This document shows, piece by piece, positions 17,928-27,153 of a stretch of DNA of 64,000 nucleotides. The notes beneath the pieces were generated by a model that was not told where the DNA came from, did no database searches, and worked only from the letters and a program-made list of their open reading frames with translations. Origin of the DNA: Granulibacter bethesdensis CGDNIH1 (GTDB taxonomy: Bacteria; Pseudomonadota; Alphaproteobacteria; Acetobacterales; Acetobacteraceae); the NCBI RefSeq assembly GCF_000014285.2, contig NC_008343.2, forward strand, positions 1,204,501 through 1,268,500. The letters run 5' to 3'. Numbering within the stretch: position 1 is the stretch's first letter; each line of letters starts with the position of its first letter. The position numbers and the translations under genes are program-made.

Positions 17928-18395
17928 TCACGCCGGGGTCTTGAGCCATGTGAGCAGCGTTTCAAGAGTGGTGCCGTTTCGTCCGCCCTTCAATGGCAGA
18001 TGAAAGGCCGGTGGCGGTGTGGAGATCACGGGAATCCGTGCCGACTCCGCCATGAAACCGATGGCCGTACTGGCGGGGGAAGGAGAGAGAATGAGCATCA
18101 GAGGCGGGGACTCGCCCGATTGCCATGTCACGGTTTCGTCAACGGGCCATGTCGCCCGCAAAAGGGCTGCCGCCAATCCTGGTGCATTCCCGCAATCCGC
18201 GAGCGACTGAAAAGGAATATCGGGAAACTCCTTGCCGGCGGCCTGCATCATAGCCAGCCACCAACCGCATCCGCCGGATGCCAGTGCCCCCGGTGTGGAG
18301 AGCAAGCCTGCACCGGTTTGCGCGACAGAGGCATGCCGAAGTGTCCTTCTGATATCTTCCATTCCATGGACAATGACTGCGCCGAACCGAATCAT
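17928..18395 (-). CDS. Hypothetical protein (155 aa)
   Basis: Not recognised. A soluble-looking alpha/beta protein with no signal peptide. It contains IPVISTPPPAFHLPLKGGRNG near the end and LMLILSPSPASTAIGF in the middle. It sits directly upstream of the aldolase gene, which starts 56 bases after its stop, so the two may be co-transcribed. The codon bias matches neighbours, which supports a real gene. Confidence 0.6.
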   Translation of the reverse strand: MIRFGAVIVHGMEDIRRTLRHASVAQTGAGLLSTPGALASGGCGWWLAMMQAAGKEFPDIPFQSLADCGNAPGLAAALLRATWPVDETVTWQSGESPPLMLILSPSPASTAIGFMAESARIPVISTPPPAFHLPLKGGRNGTTLETLLTWLKTPA

Positions 18396-18460
18396 GCTTG
18401 ACCTTCAAGCGGTTGGCTGGTTTCAACGCAAGACAGGAATAAGTAGGCGGCGGAGGATCA

Positions 18461-18877
18461 ATGGCCGGGAAGATTGATGCGGTGGAAGCCACTGCGCGGA
18501 TCGAGGCTGCTCTGGATCGCCTCGCCAATACGGCCAGGGGGCAGCCATTCCCTCAGCAGGGACCCGATCCCAGGCTGGAGGATCTCGCTGCGCGGATCGA
18601 TTATCTGGTGACACAGTTACGTGAGGTGCTGGCCGAGGACAGGCCGGCCGCACTGCCTGAACTGGAAACAACGTCGCCCCCGGTTGAGGCAGTCCCTCAT
18701 GAAGCGCCGAATGATTTCTCTGCCGTAGCAGAAGCCGGCAACATGGCGGCTCCTCCCTCACCGGCATCCGCACCTGCTCCTCAGGCATATGATGGTTCAT
18801 ACCATTCAGTCAGCTATGGGACGCCTACGGAAGAGGGGGGGAATTTTACCCCACCTCATTATAATTCATGGCAGTAA
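18461..18877 (+). CDS. Small protein upstream of zapA, DUF4164-like
   Basis: A 138-residue protein: an N-terminal helical heptad-like part (AVEATARIEAALDRLANTA, then LEDLAARIDYLVTQLREVL) and a disordered Pro/Ala/Ser/Tyr-rich C-terminus. Small coiled-coil proteins of the DUF4164 type commonly precede zapA in alphaproteobacteria, and the position here (92 bases before zapA) fits. Membership is inferred from position and helix pattern, not from a strong motif. Confidence 0.6.
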   Translation: MAGKIDAVEATARIEAALDRLANTARGQPFPQQGPDPRLEDLAARIDYLVTQLREVLAEDRPAALPELETTSPPVEAVPHEAPNDFSAVAEAGNMAAPPSPASAPAPQAYDGSYHSVSYGTPTEEGGNFTPPHYNSWQ

Positions 18878-18968
18878 GCCGGGACATTTCAGGTCGGGGC
18901 TCGACTCATTGGGCACCAGACTCCATGGCAGAGGCTGATGGCTGCCAGTCTCTGGGAGGGACAGGCAA

Positions 18969-19334
18969 ATGGCGCAAGTGACGGTGCGCATCAATGGATA
19001 CGCTTACACAGTCGGCTGTGAGGACGGGCAGGAGCATCATCTCCAGGCCATGGCACAGCAGGTCGAGGACCGGATCGACAATATCAAGTCGCAAGGCGGG
19101 CAGAGCGGGGAAGCACGCTTGCTGGTGCTGGCGTCTTTGATCATGGCGGACGAAATTCACGATCTGCGCCGGGAAGTCAGGCAGCTGCGCCAGGATCCCA
19201 GCCGTGCCACCTACGGGGAGACACGGCATGAGGAGGGCGTGCCTGCCGTGCAGGATGATCCAGCCTTTATTGAAAGGCTGCGACGTCTGGCCGAGCGTGC
19301 GGAAGAGATTGCGGCTTCGCTCAACCACCGTTAA
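18969..19334 (+). CDS. zapA: Cell division protein ZapA
   Basis: FtsZ-ring associated protein that cross-links FtsZ filaments. N-terminal ZapA head (VTVRINGYAYTVGCEDGQEHHLQAMAQQV), then the conserved helix with LLVLASLIMADEIHDLRREV, which forms the coiled-coil dimer/tetramer. The C-terminus is extended and charged. GGGAGGGACAGGCAA gives a strong ribosome site. It is followed by the 6S RNA and the 5-formyl-THF cyclo-ligase gene, the arrangement conserved in many proteobacteria. Confidence 0.93.
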   Translation: MAQVTVRINGYAYTVGCEDGQEHHLQAMAQQVEDRIDNIKSQGGQSGEARLLVLASLIMADEIHDLRREVRQLRQDPSRATYGETRHEEGVPAVQDDPAFIERLRRLAERAEEIAASLNHR

Positions 19335-19337
19335 AAA

Positions 19338-19510
19338 GGGCTGTGGAGCTGCCCGGTGCGTCAGGCACATTAATCCCCCGGGCCGATAAGCATTCCCTCG
19401 GGAACTGGCGCTGTCATGGCCGTGGTCATGATAACCGGTGCCCACCTGCTCTAGCAGGTCTGAGGAGGATGATACGCCAACGGCCAGGGTGGCTCCCCTT
19501 TTTCTTTTTT
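19338..19510 (+). ncRNA. ssrS: 6S RNA
   Basis: The region between zapA and the cyclo-ligase gene, the classical ssrS locus, folds as a long closed rod. GGAGCTGCCC (19345-19354) pairs over ten bases with GGGTGGCTCC (19488-19497), allowing two G-U pairs, and GGG/CCC plus A-run/T-run extend the stem outward. The interior is a GC-rich, partly complementary bubble. The 3' side runs into TTTTTCTTTTTT, acting as terminator. 6S RNA mimics an open promoter and traps sigma70-RNA polymerase in stationary phase. Ends are estimated to within about five bases. Confidence 0.82.
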
Positions 19511-19530
19511 CGCACTATGGCGCGGTTGTG

Positions 19531-20115
19531 ATGGTGTTGGCTGATCAGGACATGTCCCTTGCGGGGCGTAAGCAGGCCCTGCGCCAGCGTGCCTACGCCT
19601 TGCGCGAATCGCTCGATCCCTTGGCCGGGATAGCGCTGGGTGAAAATCTGCTCCGCGACCTTCCTCCCCTACCAGGCCATATCGTGTCAGCTTTCTGGCC
19701 TCTTCCCGGTGAACTTGATCTGCGGCCTCTGATGGCGGCGTTGTATGCGCGTGGACATCGGATAGCCCTGCCGGTGACGACGAAGAAAGGGGAAAAGCTG
19801 ATTTTCCGCGAGTGGACTCCGGGCGTGGCAATGATCGAAGGGCGTTTCCGCACCTTGCACCCTGATGGGCCTGAGATTGTTCCTGAAACGGTGCTGGTGC
19901 CACTTCTGGCCTTCGACCGCACCGGGAACCGACTTGGTTATGGGGGTGGTTATTACGATCGCACCCTTGCCGCACTGCCTTCGGTGCAGGCCATCGGCTG
20001 CGCTTTCGCGGCGTTCGAACTGCAAGACGTGCCGGTGGAGGCAACGGATTTTCCACTCCGCGCCATCGTGACGGAGCGGGAGACGATCCTCTGCCCTGAT
20101 CGACAGCCGGATTAG
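19531..20115 (+). CDS. ygfA: 5-formyltetrahydrofolate cyclo-ligase
   Basis: Converts 5-formyl-THF to 5,10-methenyl-THF with ATP. The C-terminal signature RTGNRLGYGGGYYDRTL is intact, with VSAFWPLPGELDLRPL and TTKKGEKLIFREW before it. I start at ATG 19531; the frame is open back to 19438, but that would run through the 6S RNA and its terminator. MSLAGRK at 19552 is another possible start. Convergent with the bestrophin gene, overlapping by four bases. Confidence 0.92.
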   Translation: MVLADQDMSLAGRKQALRQRAYALRESLDPLAGIALGENLLRDLPPLPGHIVSAFWPLPGELDLRPLMAALYARGHRIALPVTTKKGEKLIFREWTPGVAMIEGRFRTLHPDGPEIVPETVLVPLLAFDRTGNRLGYGGGYYDRTLAALPSVQAIGCAFAAFELQDVPVEATDFPLRAIVTERETILCPDRQPD

Positions 20116-21023
20116 GTCAGCACTCCATTGATCGGGGTAAGAGGCTCTGGAAGCTCTTGAACCCCCAGGGCTTCGAGCAAATCAATCTCGATGCCACGCA
20201 CGATCGCATTCAGCGGCAGATCGTTCTGATGCAGGCCGAAAGGCTGTTCCAGTTCGTCGCTGAGCGCATCCAGTCCGAAAAACGTGTAGGCAAGCACGCC
20301 GGTCAACAATGGAGTTGCAAAACCGAGGGTGGACACGAAGCCAAATGGCAGCAGCAGGCAGAAAATCCACGCGGTCCGATGCAGCAGCAGCGTGTAGGCG
20401 AAAGGCGTGCTTGCCGAGACGATCCGTTCGCAGCCGCCCTGTGCAGCACCAATGGCATGGAGGCGTGTCTCCAGTGTCATCATGGTGATGTCTGATATCA
20501 GACCCTGACGCCCCCATTCTGCGACGTCTTCCATGATGCTGCGCAAAATTGCTTCCGGTCGGTTACGCATGGGAAGCAGGGTGGTATGCTCCTGAGCCGA
20601 GAGATAACGCCTGGTTTCATCAAGGCCCTCTTCATCCCGTAGCCTTGCTTTCAGCAGGTATGCATAAGCGATGCACCGATTCAGGACATGCGTCCGGCCG
20701 CGATGCGCGGTGGGAAGAAAAGCGATGACATCCCGTGCCAGGGTCCGCATCTCGATCACGACCGCACCCCACAGTTTCCGTCCTTCCCACCAACGATCAT
20801 AACAGGCGTTGTTGCGGAACCCGAGGAAGATCGACAGAGCCAGTCCAAACAGGGTGAACGGCACATTGCTGAATTCGGGATAGGCACCCGGATGGGCATG
20901 CAGAATAATGGCCAGGACCGTGGAGATCGCCATGATCAACGAAACTTTGGGCAGGATGACCGGCAGCACCGATCCCCGCAGGGTGAACAGCATCAGGGCG
21001 CGATTAGGCTGTTTGACGATCAT
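20112..21023 (-). CDS. Bestrophin family ion channel
   Basis: A 303-residue inner-membrane protein of the bestrophin/UPF0187 (YneE) family, whose bacterial members form pentameric channels. The hallmark FRNNACYDRWWEGRKLWGAVV follows the second hydrophobic segment; two further hydrophobic stretches lie near residues 220-260, and the C-terminal LEQPFGLHQNDLPLNAI motif is present. Single gene, divergent from the phosphodiesterase gene with 81 bases between. Confidence 0.9.
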   Translation of the reverse strand: MIVKQPNRALMLFTLRGSVLPVILPKVSLIMAISTVLAIILHAHPGAYPEFSNVPFTLFGLALSIFLGFRNNACYDRWWEGRKLWGAVVIEMRTLARDVIAFLPTAHRGRTHVLNRCIAYAYLLKARLRDEEGLDETRRYLSAQEHTTLLPMRNRPEAILRSIMEDVAEWGRQGLISDITMMTLETRLHAIGAAQGGCERIVSASTPFAYTLLLHRTAWIFCLLLPFGFVSTLGFATPLLTGVLAYTFFGLDALSDELEQPFGLHQNDLPLNAIVRGIEIDLLEALGVQELPEPLTPINGVLT

Positions 21024-21104
21024 GGGATGTACGCTTTACCGGCTCTTCGTTCCGATAGACAAGCAGCGCTGGACAATCAGGGGGCGGCGTGGCACGCGAA
21101 GCCC

Positions 21105-21941
21105 ATGCGCATTGTATTTTTAGGTGACGTGGTTGGCCGTTCAGGGCGGGAAGCGGTGCTGCGTGTCCTGCCTGATCTCCGCAGCCGGTTGCAGACCGAT
21201 CTGATCGTGGTGAATGGCGAAAATGCTTCCCACGGTTTTGGTCTGGCGCCGGATATGGCTCGTGATTTTCTCAATGCCGGCGCGGATGCGATCACGCTCG
21301 GCAATCATGCATGGGACCGGAAGGAGCTGATTCCCTTCCTCAGTCAGGAAAAACGGGTGGTGCGCCCGCTGAACTTTCCTCCCGGCACGCCTGGGCAGGG
21401 CGCCGTGGTGGTGGAGCTGTCAGGGGGACGGCGGGCGCTCATCATGAATGTGATGGGCCGCCTGTTCATGGACCCGCTGGATTGCCCGTTTCGGCTGACG
21501 GCACAGGAGTTGTCACGCTACAAGCTGGGTGGTGTTGCGGGGGGCGGCAGTATTCAGGCGGTCGTGATCGACGTGCATGGAGAAGCGACCAGCGAGAAAA
21601 TGGCGTTCGGCCATAGTTTCGACGGGCAGGCGACGTTAATCGTCGGCACGCATACCCACGTTCCCACGGCTGACCACCAGATTCTCCCGGGCGGCACGGC
21701 CTACCAGACCGATGCCGGCATGTGCGGTGATTATGACAGTGTGATCGGTATGGGAAAGGAAGCTGCGGCTAGCCGATTCTGGCGCAAGACACCCGGTGAG
21801 CGTCTGGCGCCGTCCGAAGGAGAGGCGACAGTGTGCGGTGTTTTCGTGGAGAGTGATGATTCGACCGGTCATGCGGTCAGGGTAGAACCCATCCGGATCG
21901 GGGGGCGTCTTTCACAGATGATACCGAGCCTTTCCGCATAG
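21105..21941 (+). CDS. TIGR00282 family metallophosphoesterase (YmdB-like)
   Basis: Metal-dependent phosphodiesterase of the YmdB family; B. subtilis YmdB acts on cyclic nucleotides and affects biofilm fate. The metal ligands are visible: FLGDVVGRSG, VVNGENASHG, LGNHAWDRKEL and VGTHTHVPTADHQI. The frame is open back to 20688, but this part overlaps the bestrophin gene antisense; the true start is ATG 21105 (278 residues). A similar gene precedes yebC in many alphaproteobacteria. Confidence 0.92.
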   Translation: MRIVFLGDVVGRSGREAVLRVLPDLRSRLQTDLIVVNGENASHGFGLAPDMARDFLNAGADAITLGNHAWDRKELIPFLSQEKRVVRPLNFPPGTPGQGAVVVELSGGRRALIMNVMGRLFMDPLDCPFRLTAQELSRYKLGGVAGGGSIQAVVIDVHGEATSEKMAFGHSFDGQATLIVGTHTHVPTADHQILPGGTAYQTDAGMCGDYDSVIGMGKEAAASRFWRKTPGERLAPSEGEATVCGVFVESDDSTGHAVRVEPIRIGGRLSQMIPSLSA

Positions 21942-22049
21942 GCCCGATACAGCAGCAGGAACGGCTGGCGGTTTACCGGGCAGGATAATCTGCTGTAGAC
22001 CCGGCCCACGGCTTTTATGACACAGTGACAGAAATGCGGGATTGCGGCG

Positions 22050-22799
22050 ATGGCCGGCCATAGTCAGTTCAAAAATATCATGCACCGCAAGGGCGCGCAG
22101 GATGCGCGCCGGGCGCGGGAGTTTGCCAAAGTCATCCGGGAAATCACGGTTTCAGCCCGTTCGGGCCTGCCTGATCCGGCCTCCAATCCGCGCCTTCGTG
22201 CCGCGATCAGCTGGGCGCGGGAGGTTAACATGCCCAAGGATACGGTTGACCGCGCCATCAAGAAGGCGACCGGGGCCGGGCAGGGCGATGATTACGCGGA
22301 AGTGCGCTATGAAGGCTACGGCCCTGCCGGCGTGGCAGTGATTGTCGAGGCCCTGACCGATAACCGCAACCGCACGGCTGCCGATGTTCGTTCGGCATTC
22401 AGCAAATATGGTGGCGCGCTGGGGGAAACCAACTCTGTCTCCTTTATGTTCAGCCGTGTTGGCGTCATCCGTTTCCCTGCCTCGGCAGGCAGCGCTGATG
22501 ACATGCTGGAGGCCGCGATCGAGGCCGGGGCCGATAATGTGGAGAGTACGGCGGAAACGCATGAGATCACCACCTCTGTGGAGGATTTCTTTGCCGTTCG
22601 CGATGTGCTGGAAAGCCGTTTCGGCGCGCCGGAAGCCGCAAAGCTGGACTGGCGTCCCGGTACCACGGTGACGCTGGATCAGGACAAGGCCTCCAGCGTG
22701 CTGAAGTTGCTGGATGTGCTGGAAGACAATGATGATGTTCAGGCAGTCTATGCCAATTTCGACATTCCGGATGATGTGATGCAGGCTCTGTCGGCCTGA
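22050..22799 (+). CDS. yebC: YebC/PmpR family regulator (TACO1-like)
   Basis: A 249-residue member of the YebC family, starting with the invariant [15 protein letters not shown] and containing [20 protein letters not shown] and the acidic C-terminal domain. Members have been described as transcription regulators and, more recently, as ribosome-associated factors relieving stalls at proline-rich stretches, which overlaps the EF-P role. The stop overlaps the ruvC start by one base (TGATG), the usual yebC-ruvCAB arrangement. Confidence 0.95.
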
Positions 22800-23335
22800 T
22801 GCTGTCAGCTTCTCCTCCCGCTCAGGCAACGGTCCGGATGCTCGGCATTGATCCGGGCCTGCGCTTTACCGGCTGGGGGGTGATCGAGGCGACCGGAAAC
22901 CGCTTGCGCCATATCGCCGATGGCGTGATTGCGACGGACAGCACCGAGAGTGTTCCCGCCCGGCTGCGTGTTCTGCATGACACTTTGACCAGCCTTCTGG
23001 TCACGTACCATCCGGATGAGGCGGCGGTCGAGGAAACTTATGTCAACCGCAACGGCACGGCGACGCTGAAGCTGGGCTATGCGCGTGGTGTGGCACTGCT
23101 GGCTCCGGCCCTGAGAAATGTGCCCGTTGCGGAATATGGCGCCAAGGCTGTGAAGCTTGCCGTGGTCGGGACAGGGGGGGCCACCAAGGATCAGGTGCAG
23201 ATGATGGTGCAGCGTCTGCTGCCCGGCGCCACGCTGAAACGGGCCGATGCGGCGGATGCTCTGGCGGTGGCAATCTGCCATGCTCATCACCGGGCCAGCC
23301 GTTCCGCATGGGCGCGCGGTGCTGTGATGGCATGA
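22799..23335 (+). CDS. ruvC: Holliday junction resolvase RuvC
   Basis: Endonuclease that cuts Holliday junctions. The RNase H-like fold shows its acidic residues in LGIDPGLRFTGWG, AVEETYVNRN and KRADAADALAVAICH. 178 residues is normal. The annotated ATG overlaps the yebC stop; an in-frame ATG at 22838 (MLGIDPG) could also serve. Followed by ruvA after 22 bases; ruvB is separated from them by an inserted bluB gene in opposite orientation. Confidence 0.95.
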   Translation: MLSASPPAQATVRMLGIDPGLRFTGWGVIEATGNRLRHIADGVIATDSTESVPARLRVLHDTLTSLLVTYHPDEAAVEETYVNRNGTATLKLGYARGVALLAPALRNVPVAEYGAKAVKLAVVGTGGATKDQVQMMVQRLLPGATLKRADAADALAVAICHAHHRASRSAWARGAVMA

Positions 23336-23357
23336 TGACGGGAAGGAAGCAGGACTT

Positions 23358-23972
23358 ATGATCGGTCGCCTCACCGGACTGGTGGATGGGCTGGAGGAGG
23401 ACCGCTGCCTGATCGACGTTAATGGCGTGGGATATGTGGTCTATGCATCCTCCCGCACCCTGGCGGCGCTGCCCCGTGCGCCGGAGGTGGCGCGAGTGCT
23501 GATCGAAACGCAGGTGCGGGAAGATGCGATCACCCTGTTCGGCTTTATCGACACGGCAGAGCGGGACTGGTTCCGCCTGCTGACCACCGTGCAGGGGGTC
23601 GGGGCCAAAGTGGGGTTGAATATCCTGTCAGCCTTGTCGGCGGGTGATCTGATTTCGGCGCTGATGGCCGGTGATCAGCGTGCCCTGACCCGCGCCAGCG
23701 GTGTGGGGCCAAGACTGGCGGCACGGATTGTCTCGGAATTGAAAGACAAGGTGGGTGCCATGCCCTCCGGCCCGATGACGATCGGCGGCGTGGGGGTGCT
23801 CAGTGCTCCCGCAGGCGGTGTGGAGCAGGATACATTATCGGCGCTGCTCAATCTCGGCTACCGCAGGCCGGAAGCGCTGGCGGCGATCCGCCGGGTGCGG
23901 GAGGCGTTGGGCGAAGAGGCAGGGCTTGATGCCATCCTGCGCCAGTGCCTGCGGGAGCTTGCACCCGGTTGA
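23358..23972 (+). CDS. ruvA: Holliday junction branch migration protein RuvA
   Basis: Tetrameric junction-binding subunit. Three domains can be seen: the N-terminal OB fold (MIGRLTGLVDGLEEDRCLIDV), tandem helix-hairpin-helix motifs (LTTVQGVGAKVGLNILSAL; LTRASGVGPRLAARIVSEL) and the C-terminal RuvB-interacting domain (ALLNLGYRRPEALAAIRRV). 204 residues. Convergent with bluB, six bases apart. Confidence 0.96.
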   Translation: MIGRLTGLVDGLEEDRCLIDVNGVGYVVYASSRTLAALPRAPEVARVLIETQVREDAITLFGFIDTAERDWFRLLTTVQGVGAKVGLNILSALSAGDLISALMAGDQRALTRASGVGPRLAARIVSELKDKVGAMPSGPMTIGGVGVLSAPAGGVEQDTLSALLNLGYRRPEALAAIRRVREALGEEAGLDAILRQCLRELAPG

Positions 23973-23978
23973 AGGGAA

Positions 23979-24629
23979 TCAGCGATGCAGCAGCCCTGCA
24001 TCGCGCCTTGCATGATCCCAGCCGACCTCTTCCAGTTCCGGTGTTTCACTCTCCTTCACCGGATAGCCGACGCACAGATAACCAATCAGCTGCCAATGGG
24101 CAGGGACATCCAGCAGGGCGTTGATCGGCTCGGGGTCGAGAATTGACACCCAGCCGACGCCCACCCCTTCCGCCCTTGCCGCCAGCCAGAAGGTGTGAAT
24201 GGCCATCACGGTGGAGTAGGCGAGGGTTTCCGGCATGGTCTTTCGCCCCAAGCCATGCCCTTGTTCGGGATCAGGCTCGCAGAACACCGCGAGATGAACC
24301 GGCGCATCGTCCAGTCCAGCCAGTTTGAGCCGTGCGTAAAGCCGGGCACGCGATTCTTTACCATCGCTTTGCAGGGCTGACAGGGCATCGGCATTGCTGG
24401 TTTCGAAATTGGCACGGATTGCGGCCCGGCGGACTGCATCATCGACCAGTACAAAGCGCCATGGCTCGCTCAACCCGACGGAAGGGGCAAGACATGCTTC
24501 GGCCAGCAAGCGAGGCAGGGTATCCACTGGCAAGGGCTCGCGCCGGAAATGGCGCACATCGCGACGCCAGCGCAAAAGACGATGCAATTCCTGCCTGAAG
24601 GCGGAATCGAAAGAGACCGGATCCGTCAT
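23979..24629 (-). CDS. bluB: 5,6-dimethylbenzimidazole synthase
   Basis: Nitroreductase-fold flavoenzyme that breaks down FMN to make the lower ligand of vitamin B12. BluB hallmarks are WRRDVRHFRREPLP and LAPSVGLSEPWRFVLV, then AIHTFWLAARAEGVGVGWVSI and the C-terminal GYLCVGYP. Generic nitroreductases lack the SVGLSEPW element, so I favour BluB. It interrupts the ruvCA-ruvB order on the opposite strand. No cobalamin riboswitch could be recognised in the 194 bases upstream. Confidence 0.85.
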   Translation of the reverse strand: MTDPVSFDSAFRQELHRLLRWRRDVRHFRREPLPVDTLPRLLAEACLAPSVGLSEPWRFVLVDDAVRRAAIRANFETSNADALSALQSDGKESRARLYARLKLAGLDDAPVHLAVFCEPDPEQGHGLGRKTMPETLAYSTVMAIHTFWLAARAEGVGVGWVSILDPEPINALLDVPAHWQLIGYLCVGYPVKESETPELEEVGWDHARRDAGLLHR

Positions 24630-24823
24630 CTATATGCCAACCTCCCTGAAAAGAGGATTTACCCCCTGTTCGTTCTTGTTTTTGCGCCGTATCCCTGTCC
24701 AGATTGCGGAGGAAGGATTCGTCCAGCACAGTGTAGCGGCCATGCCTCATCCATAAAACCGCATAACACTGATCATTTGTTGTTTTAACCGCTTCGCTGA
24801 TCATCCGGGAAACGATCTGCCTT

Positions 24824-25903
24824 ATGCCTGAACACGATCCTCATCAGGAGAACCGGACCGTCAGCAGTGTCCGGTTGGAGGATGATGCGGCGGAAGCCTC
24901 CCTGCGGCCGCAGTCCCTGGCTGAATTTATCGGCCAGCGGGCCAGCCGGGAAAATCTCTCCATTTTCATTCAGGCCGCAAAAGCGCGTGGAGAAGCGATG
25001 GACCATGTCCTGCTGCATGGCCCGCCGGGACTGGGCAAGACCACGCTGGCGCAGATTGTCTCGCGGGAGTTGGGGGTCGGGTTTCGCGCTACCTCCGGAC
25101 CTGTGATCCAGCGGGCAGGGGATCTCGCGGCGATTCTGACCAATCTTCAGCCGAGAGACGTTCTGTTCATTGATGAAATTCATCGCCTTCAACCCGCGAT
25201 CGAGGAAGTGCTCTATCCGGCCATGGAGGATTTTCAGCTCGATCTGATCATCGGTGAGGGACCGGCGGCGCGCTCGGTGCGGATTGATCTGGCGCCTTTT
25301 ACGCTGGTGGCGGCGACGACGCGGGCCGGGCTGCTGGCGACACCGTTGCGGGATCGGTTCGGCATCCCGCTGCGCCTGATTTTCTATACGGCCTCCGAGC
25401 TGGAACTGATCGTGTCGCGAGGTGCAGAAAAGCTTGGTTTTGATCTGAGCCGGGAAGGGGCTGCGGAAATTGCCCGGCGCTCCCGCGGGACACCACGTAT
25501 TGCGGGACGATTGCTGCGCCGGGTGCGGGATTTCGCGATGGTTCAGGGTGTCTCCCCTGTCGACCGCTCCACCGCCGATGCGGCCCTTCAGCGGCTGGAG
25601 GTGGATTCGCTGGGGCTGGACGCGATGGACCGGCGCTATCTGCACCGGATCGCGGTGCATCATGCCGGTGGGCCGGTCGGGGTCGAGACATTGGCGGCGG
25701 CTCTGGCCGAGGCGCGCGATACGCTGGAAGATGTTATCGAACCTTATCTGATCCAGGAAGGGCTGATTCTGCGCACCAGCCGTGGACGCATGCTGGGTGA
25801 AGCGGGCTGGCGGCATCTTGGGCTGGTGCCTCCCCCATCGGCAGCGGGTGGCCAGCCGGATATGCTGACCCTGTTGCATCGCGATGGCAGTGCAGATGAA
25901 TAA
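24824..25903 (+). CDS. ruvB: Holliday junction branch migration DNA helicase RuvB
   Basis: Hexameric AAA+ motor that drives branch migration with RuvA. Walker [10 protein letters not shown], Walker B FIDEIHRL, sensor I VAATTRAG, arginine finger region PLRDRFG, and a C-terminal winged helix ([20 protein letters not shown]). 359 residues, slightly longer than typical because of an N-terminal tail. It has its own 194-base upstream region and leads into ybgC and the tol operon (17 bases). Confidence 0.97.
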   Translation: MPEHDPHQENRTVSSVRLEDDAAEASLRPQSLAEFIGQRASRENLSIFIQAAKARGEAMDHVLLHGPPGLGKTTLAQIVSRELGVGFRATSGPVIQRAGDLAAILTNLQPRDVLFIDEIHRLQPAIEEVLYPAMEDFQLDLIIGEGPAARSVRIDLAPFTLVAATTRAGLLATPLRDRFGIPLRLIFYTASELELIVSRGAEKLGFDLSREGAAEIARRSRGTPRIAGRLLRRVRDFAMVQGVSPVDRSTADAALQRLEVDSLGLDAMDRRYLHRIAVHHAGGPVGVETLAAALAEARDTLEDVIEPYLIQEGLILRTSRGRMLGEAGWRHLGLVPPPSAAGGQPDMLTLLHRDGSADE

Positions 25904-25920
25904 GCCGTAGGAAATTATCC

Positions 25921-26376
25921 ATGATCATGGAAGGCCGCCATCACTATCCTGTCCGCATCTATTATGAGGACACGGATGCCGGTGGCATCGTCTATCACGC
26001 CAATTATCTTCGCTTTGCGGAACGGGCGCGGACCGAAATGCTGCGGGATTGCGGCGTGCCCCATGCGGAATTGACGGACGATCACGGCCTGATGTTTGTG
26101 GTGCGTCGCGTGAGGATCGATTATCGCAGACCTGCGCTTCTCGACGATCTTCTGACGGTGGTAACGCGCGTCGAATCGATGGGTGCGGCGTCGGCTGAGT
26201 TGGAACAAAGGGTGGAAGGGCCGGAGGGCGAATTGCGGGCCTTGCTGCGTATCGGGTTGGCCTGCGTAAAAATTGATGACCAGAAACCGGCCCGCGTGCC
26301 GGATCGCTGGAAAGAGGCATTGGATGAATTGTCGAGATCGGGTACCAGCCCGGTTCCGACCTTGGGAGAGCAATAG
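25921..26376 (+). CDS. ybgC: Tol-Pal system acyl-CoA thioesterase
   Basis: Hotdog-fold thioesterase; the catalytic aspartate lies in YYEDTDAGGIVYHANYLRF. 151 residues. E. coli YbgC hydrolyses short acyl-CoAs and associates with phospholipid metabolism, and it is the first gene of the tol-pal operon there as here. The stop TAG shares its last base with the tolQ GTG. Confidence 0.93.
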   Translation: MIMEGRHHYPVRIYYEDTDAGGIVYHANYLRFAERARTEMLRDCGVPHAELTDDHGLMFVVRRVRIDYRRPALLDDLLTVVTRVESMGAASAELEQRVEGPEGELRALLRIGLACVKIDDQKPARVPDRWKEALDELSRSGTSPVPTLGEQ

Positions 26377-27101
26377 TGGACCGCGCTGTGGAAGCGACCA
26401 ATCTGGCAGGTAACGCCGCCGCTGGCGGCGACCTGTCCTTGCTCGGCTTGTTCCTGCAAGCTGATGCCATCGTGAAGATCGTGATGCTGCTGCTTTTGTT
26501 TGCCAGCATCTGGGTCTGGGCCGTGGCAATCGACAAATATGTCAGCCTGCGCCGGGCCAATAGGGCCGCCGATGCGTTCGAGGACCGTTTCTGGTCTGGC
26601 GGCAGTCTGGACGAGCTTTATGAAACCGAAGGCGCCAAGCCGACCAATCCAATCGCCGCCGTGTTCGGTGCCGCCATGGGTGAATGGCGACGGACGGCAC
26701 GGATTGCCGGGACCGATTTCAGCCGCTCCGGTGTGAGGGAGCGTACCGATCGCGCCATGGGTGTGACCATCGGGCGGGAAATGGACCGGCTGGAACGCTG
26801 GATGGTGTTTCTGGCTTCCGTCGGCTCTACAGCGCCGTTTATCGGCCTGTTCGGGACGGTGTGGGGCATCATGAACTCCTTCTCCTCCATTGCCGCCATG
26901 CACAACACCAATCTTTCCGTGGTGGCGCCGGGCATTGCCGAAGCTCTGTTTGCAACTGCAATGGGGCTGGTTGCCGCTATTCCTGCGGTGCTGATCTACA
27001 ACAAGCTGAGCACCGACATGGCGCGTTTCGCAGCAAGGCTGGAAGCGTTTGCGGCGGAATTCGGCGCGATTCTCTCCCGTCAATCCGAAGAGCGCCCGTG
27101 A
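26376..27101 (+). CDS. tolQ: Tol-Pal proton channel TolQ
   Basis: Inner-membrane stator of the Tol motor, paired with TolR. Three transmembrane segments: ~27-50 (KIVMLLLLFASIWVWAVAI), and two around 140-200 containing FIGLFGTVWGIMNSF and VAPGIAEALFATAMGLVAAIPAVLIYN, both family signatures. The start is GTG 26376, supported by GGGAGAG upstream and overlap with ybgC. Confidence 0.95.
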   Translation: MDRAVEATNLAGNAAAGGDLSLLGLFLQADAIVKIVMLLLLFASIWVWAVAIDKYVSLRRANRAADAFEDRFWSGGSLDELYETEGAKPTNPIAAVFGAAMGEWRRTARIAGTDFSRSGVRERTDRAMGVTIGREMDRLERWMVFLASVGSTAPFIGLFGTVWGIMNSFSSIAAMHNTNLSVVAPGIAEALFATAMGLVAAIPAVLIYNKLSTDMARFAARLEAFAAEFGAILSRQSEERP

Positions 27102-27153
27102 CCTGAGCAGGGCTTTGCTCAGCACCACGTCGAATGTCAGCAAGGAATTTATC

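Noticed and set aside
16618-18003. 461-codon plus-strand frame across thiE and the aldolase gene
   Set aside because: Antisense shadow of two well-supported genes; the translation is His/Gly/Arg-rich without motifs.
24630-24823. Cobalamin riboswitch or LexA box upstream of bluB/ruvB
   Set aside because: No B12-box-like sequence, and the GTTC repeats near 24,670 lack the required seven-base spacing.
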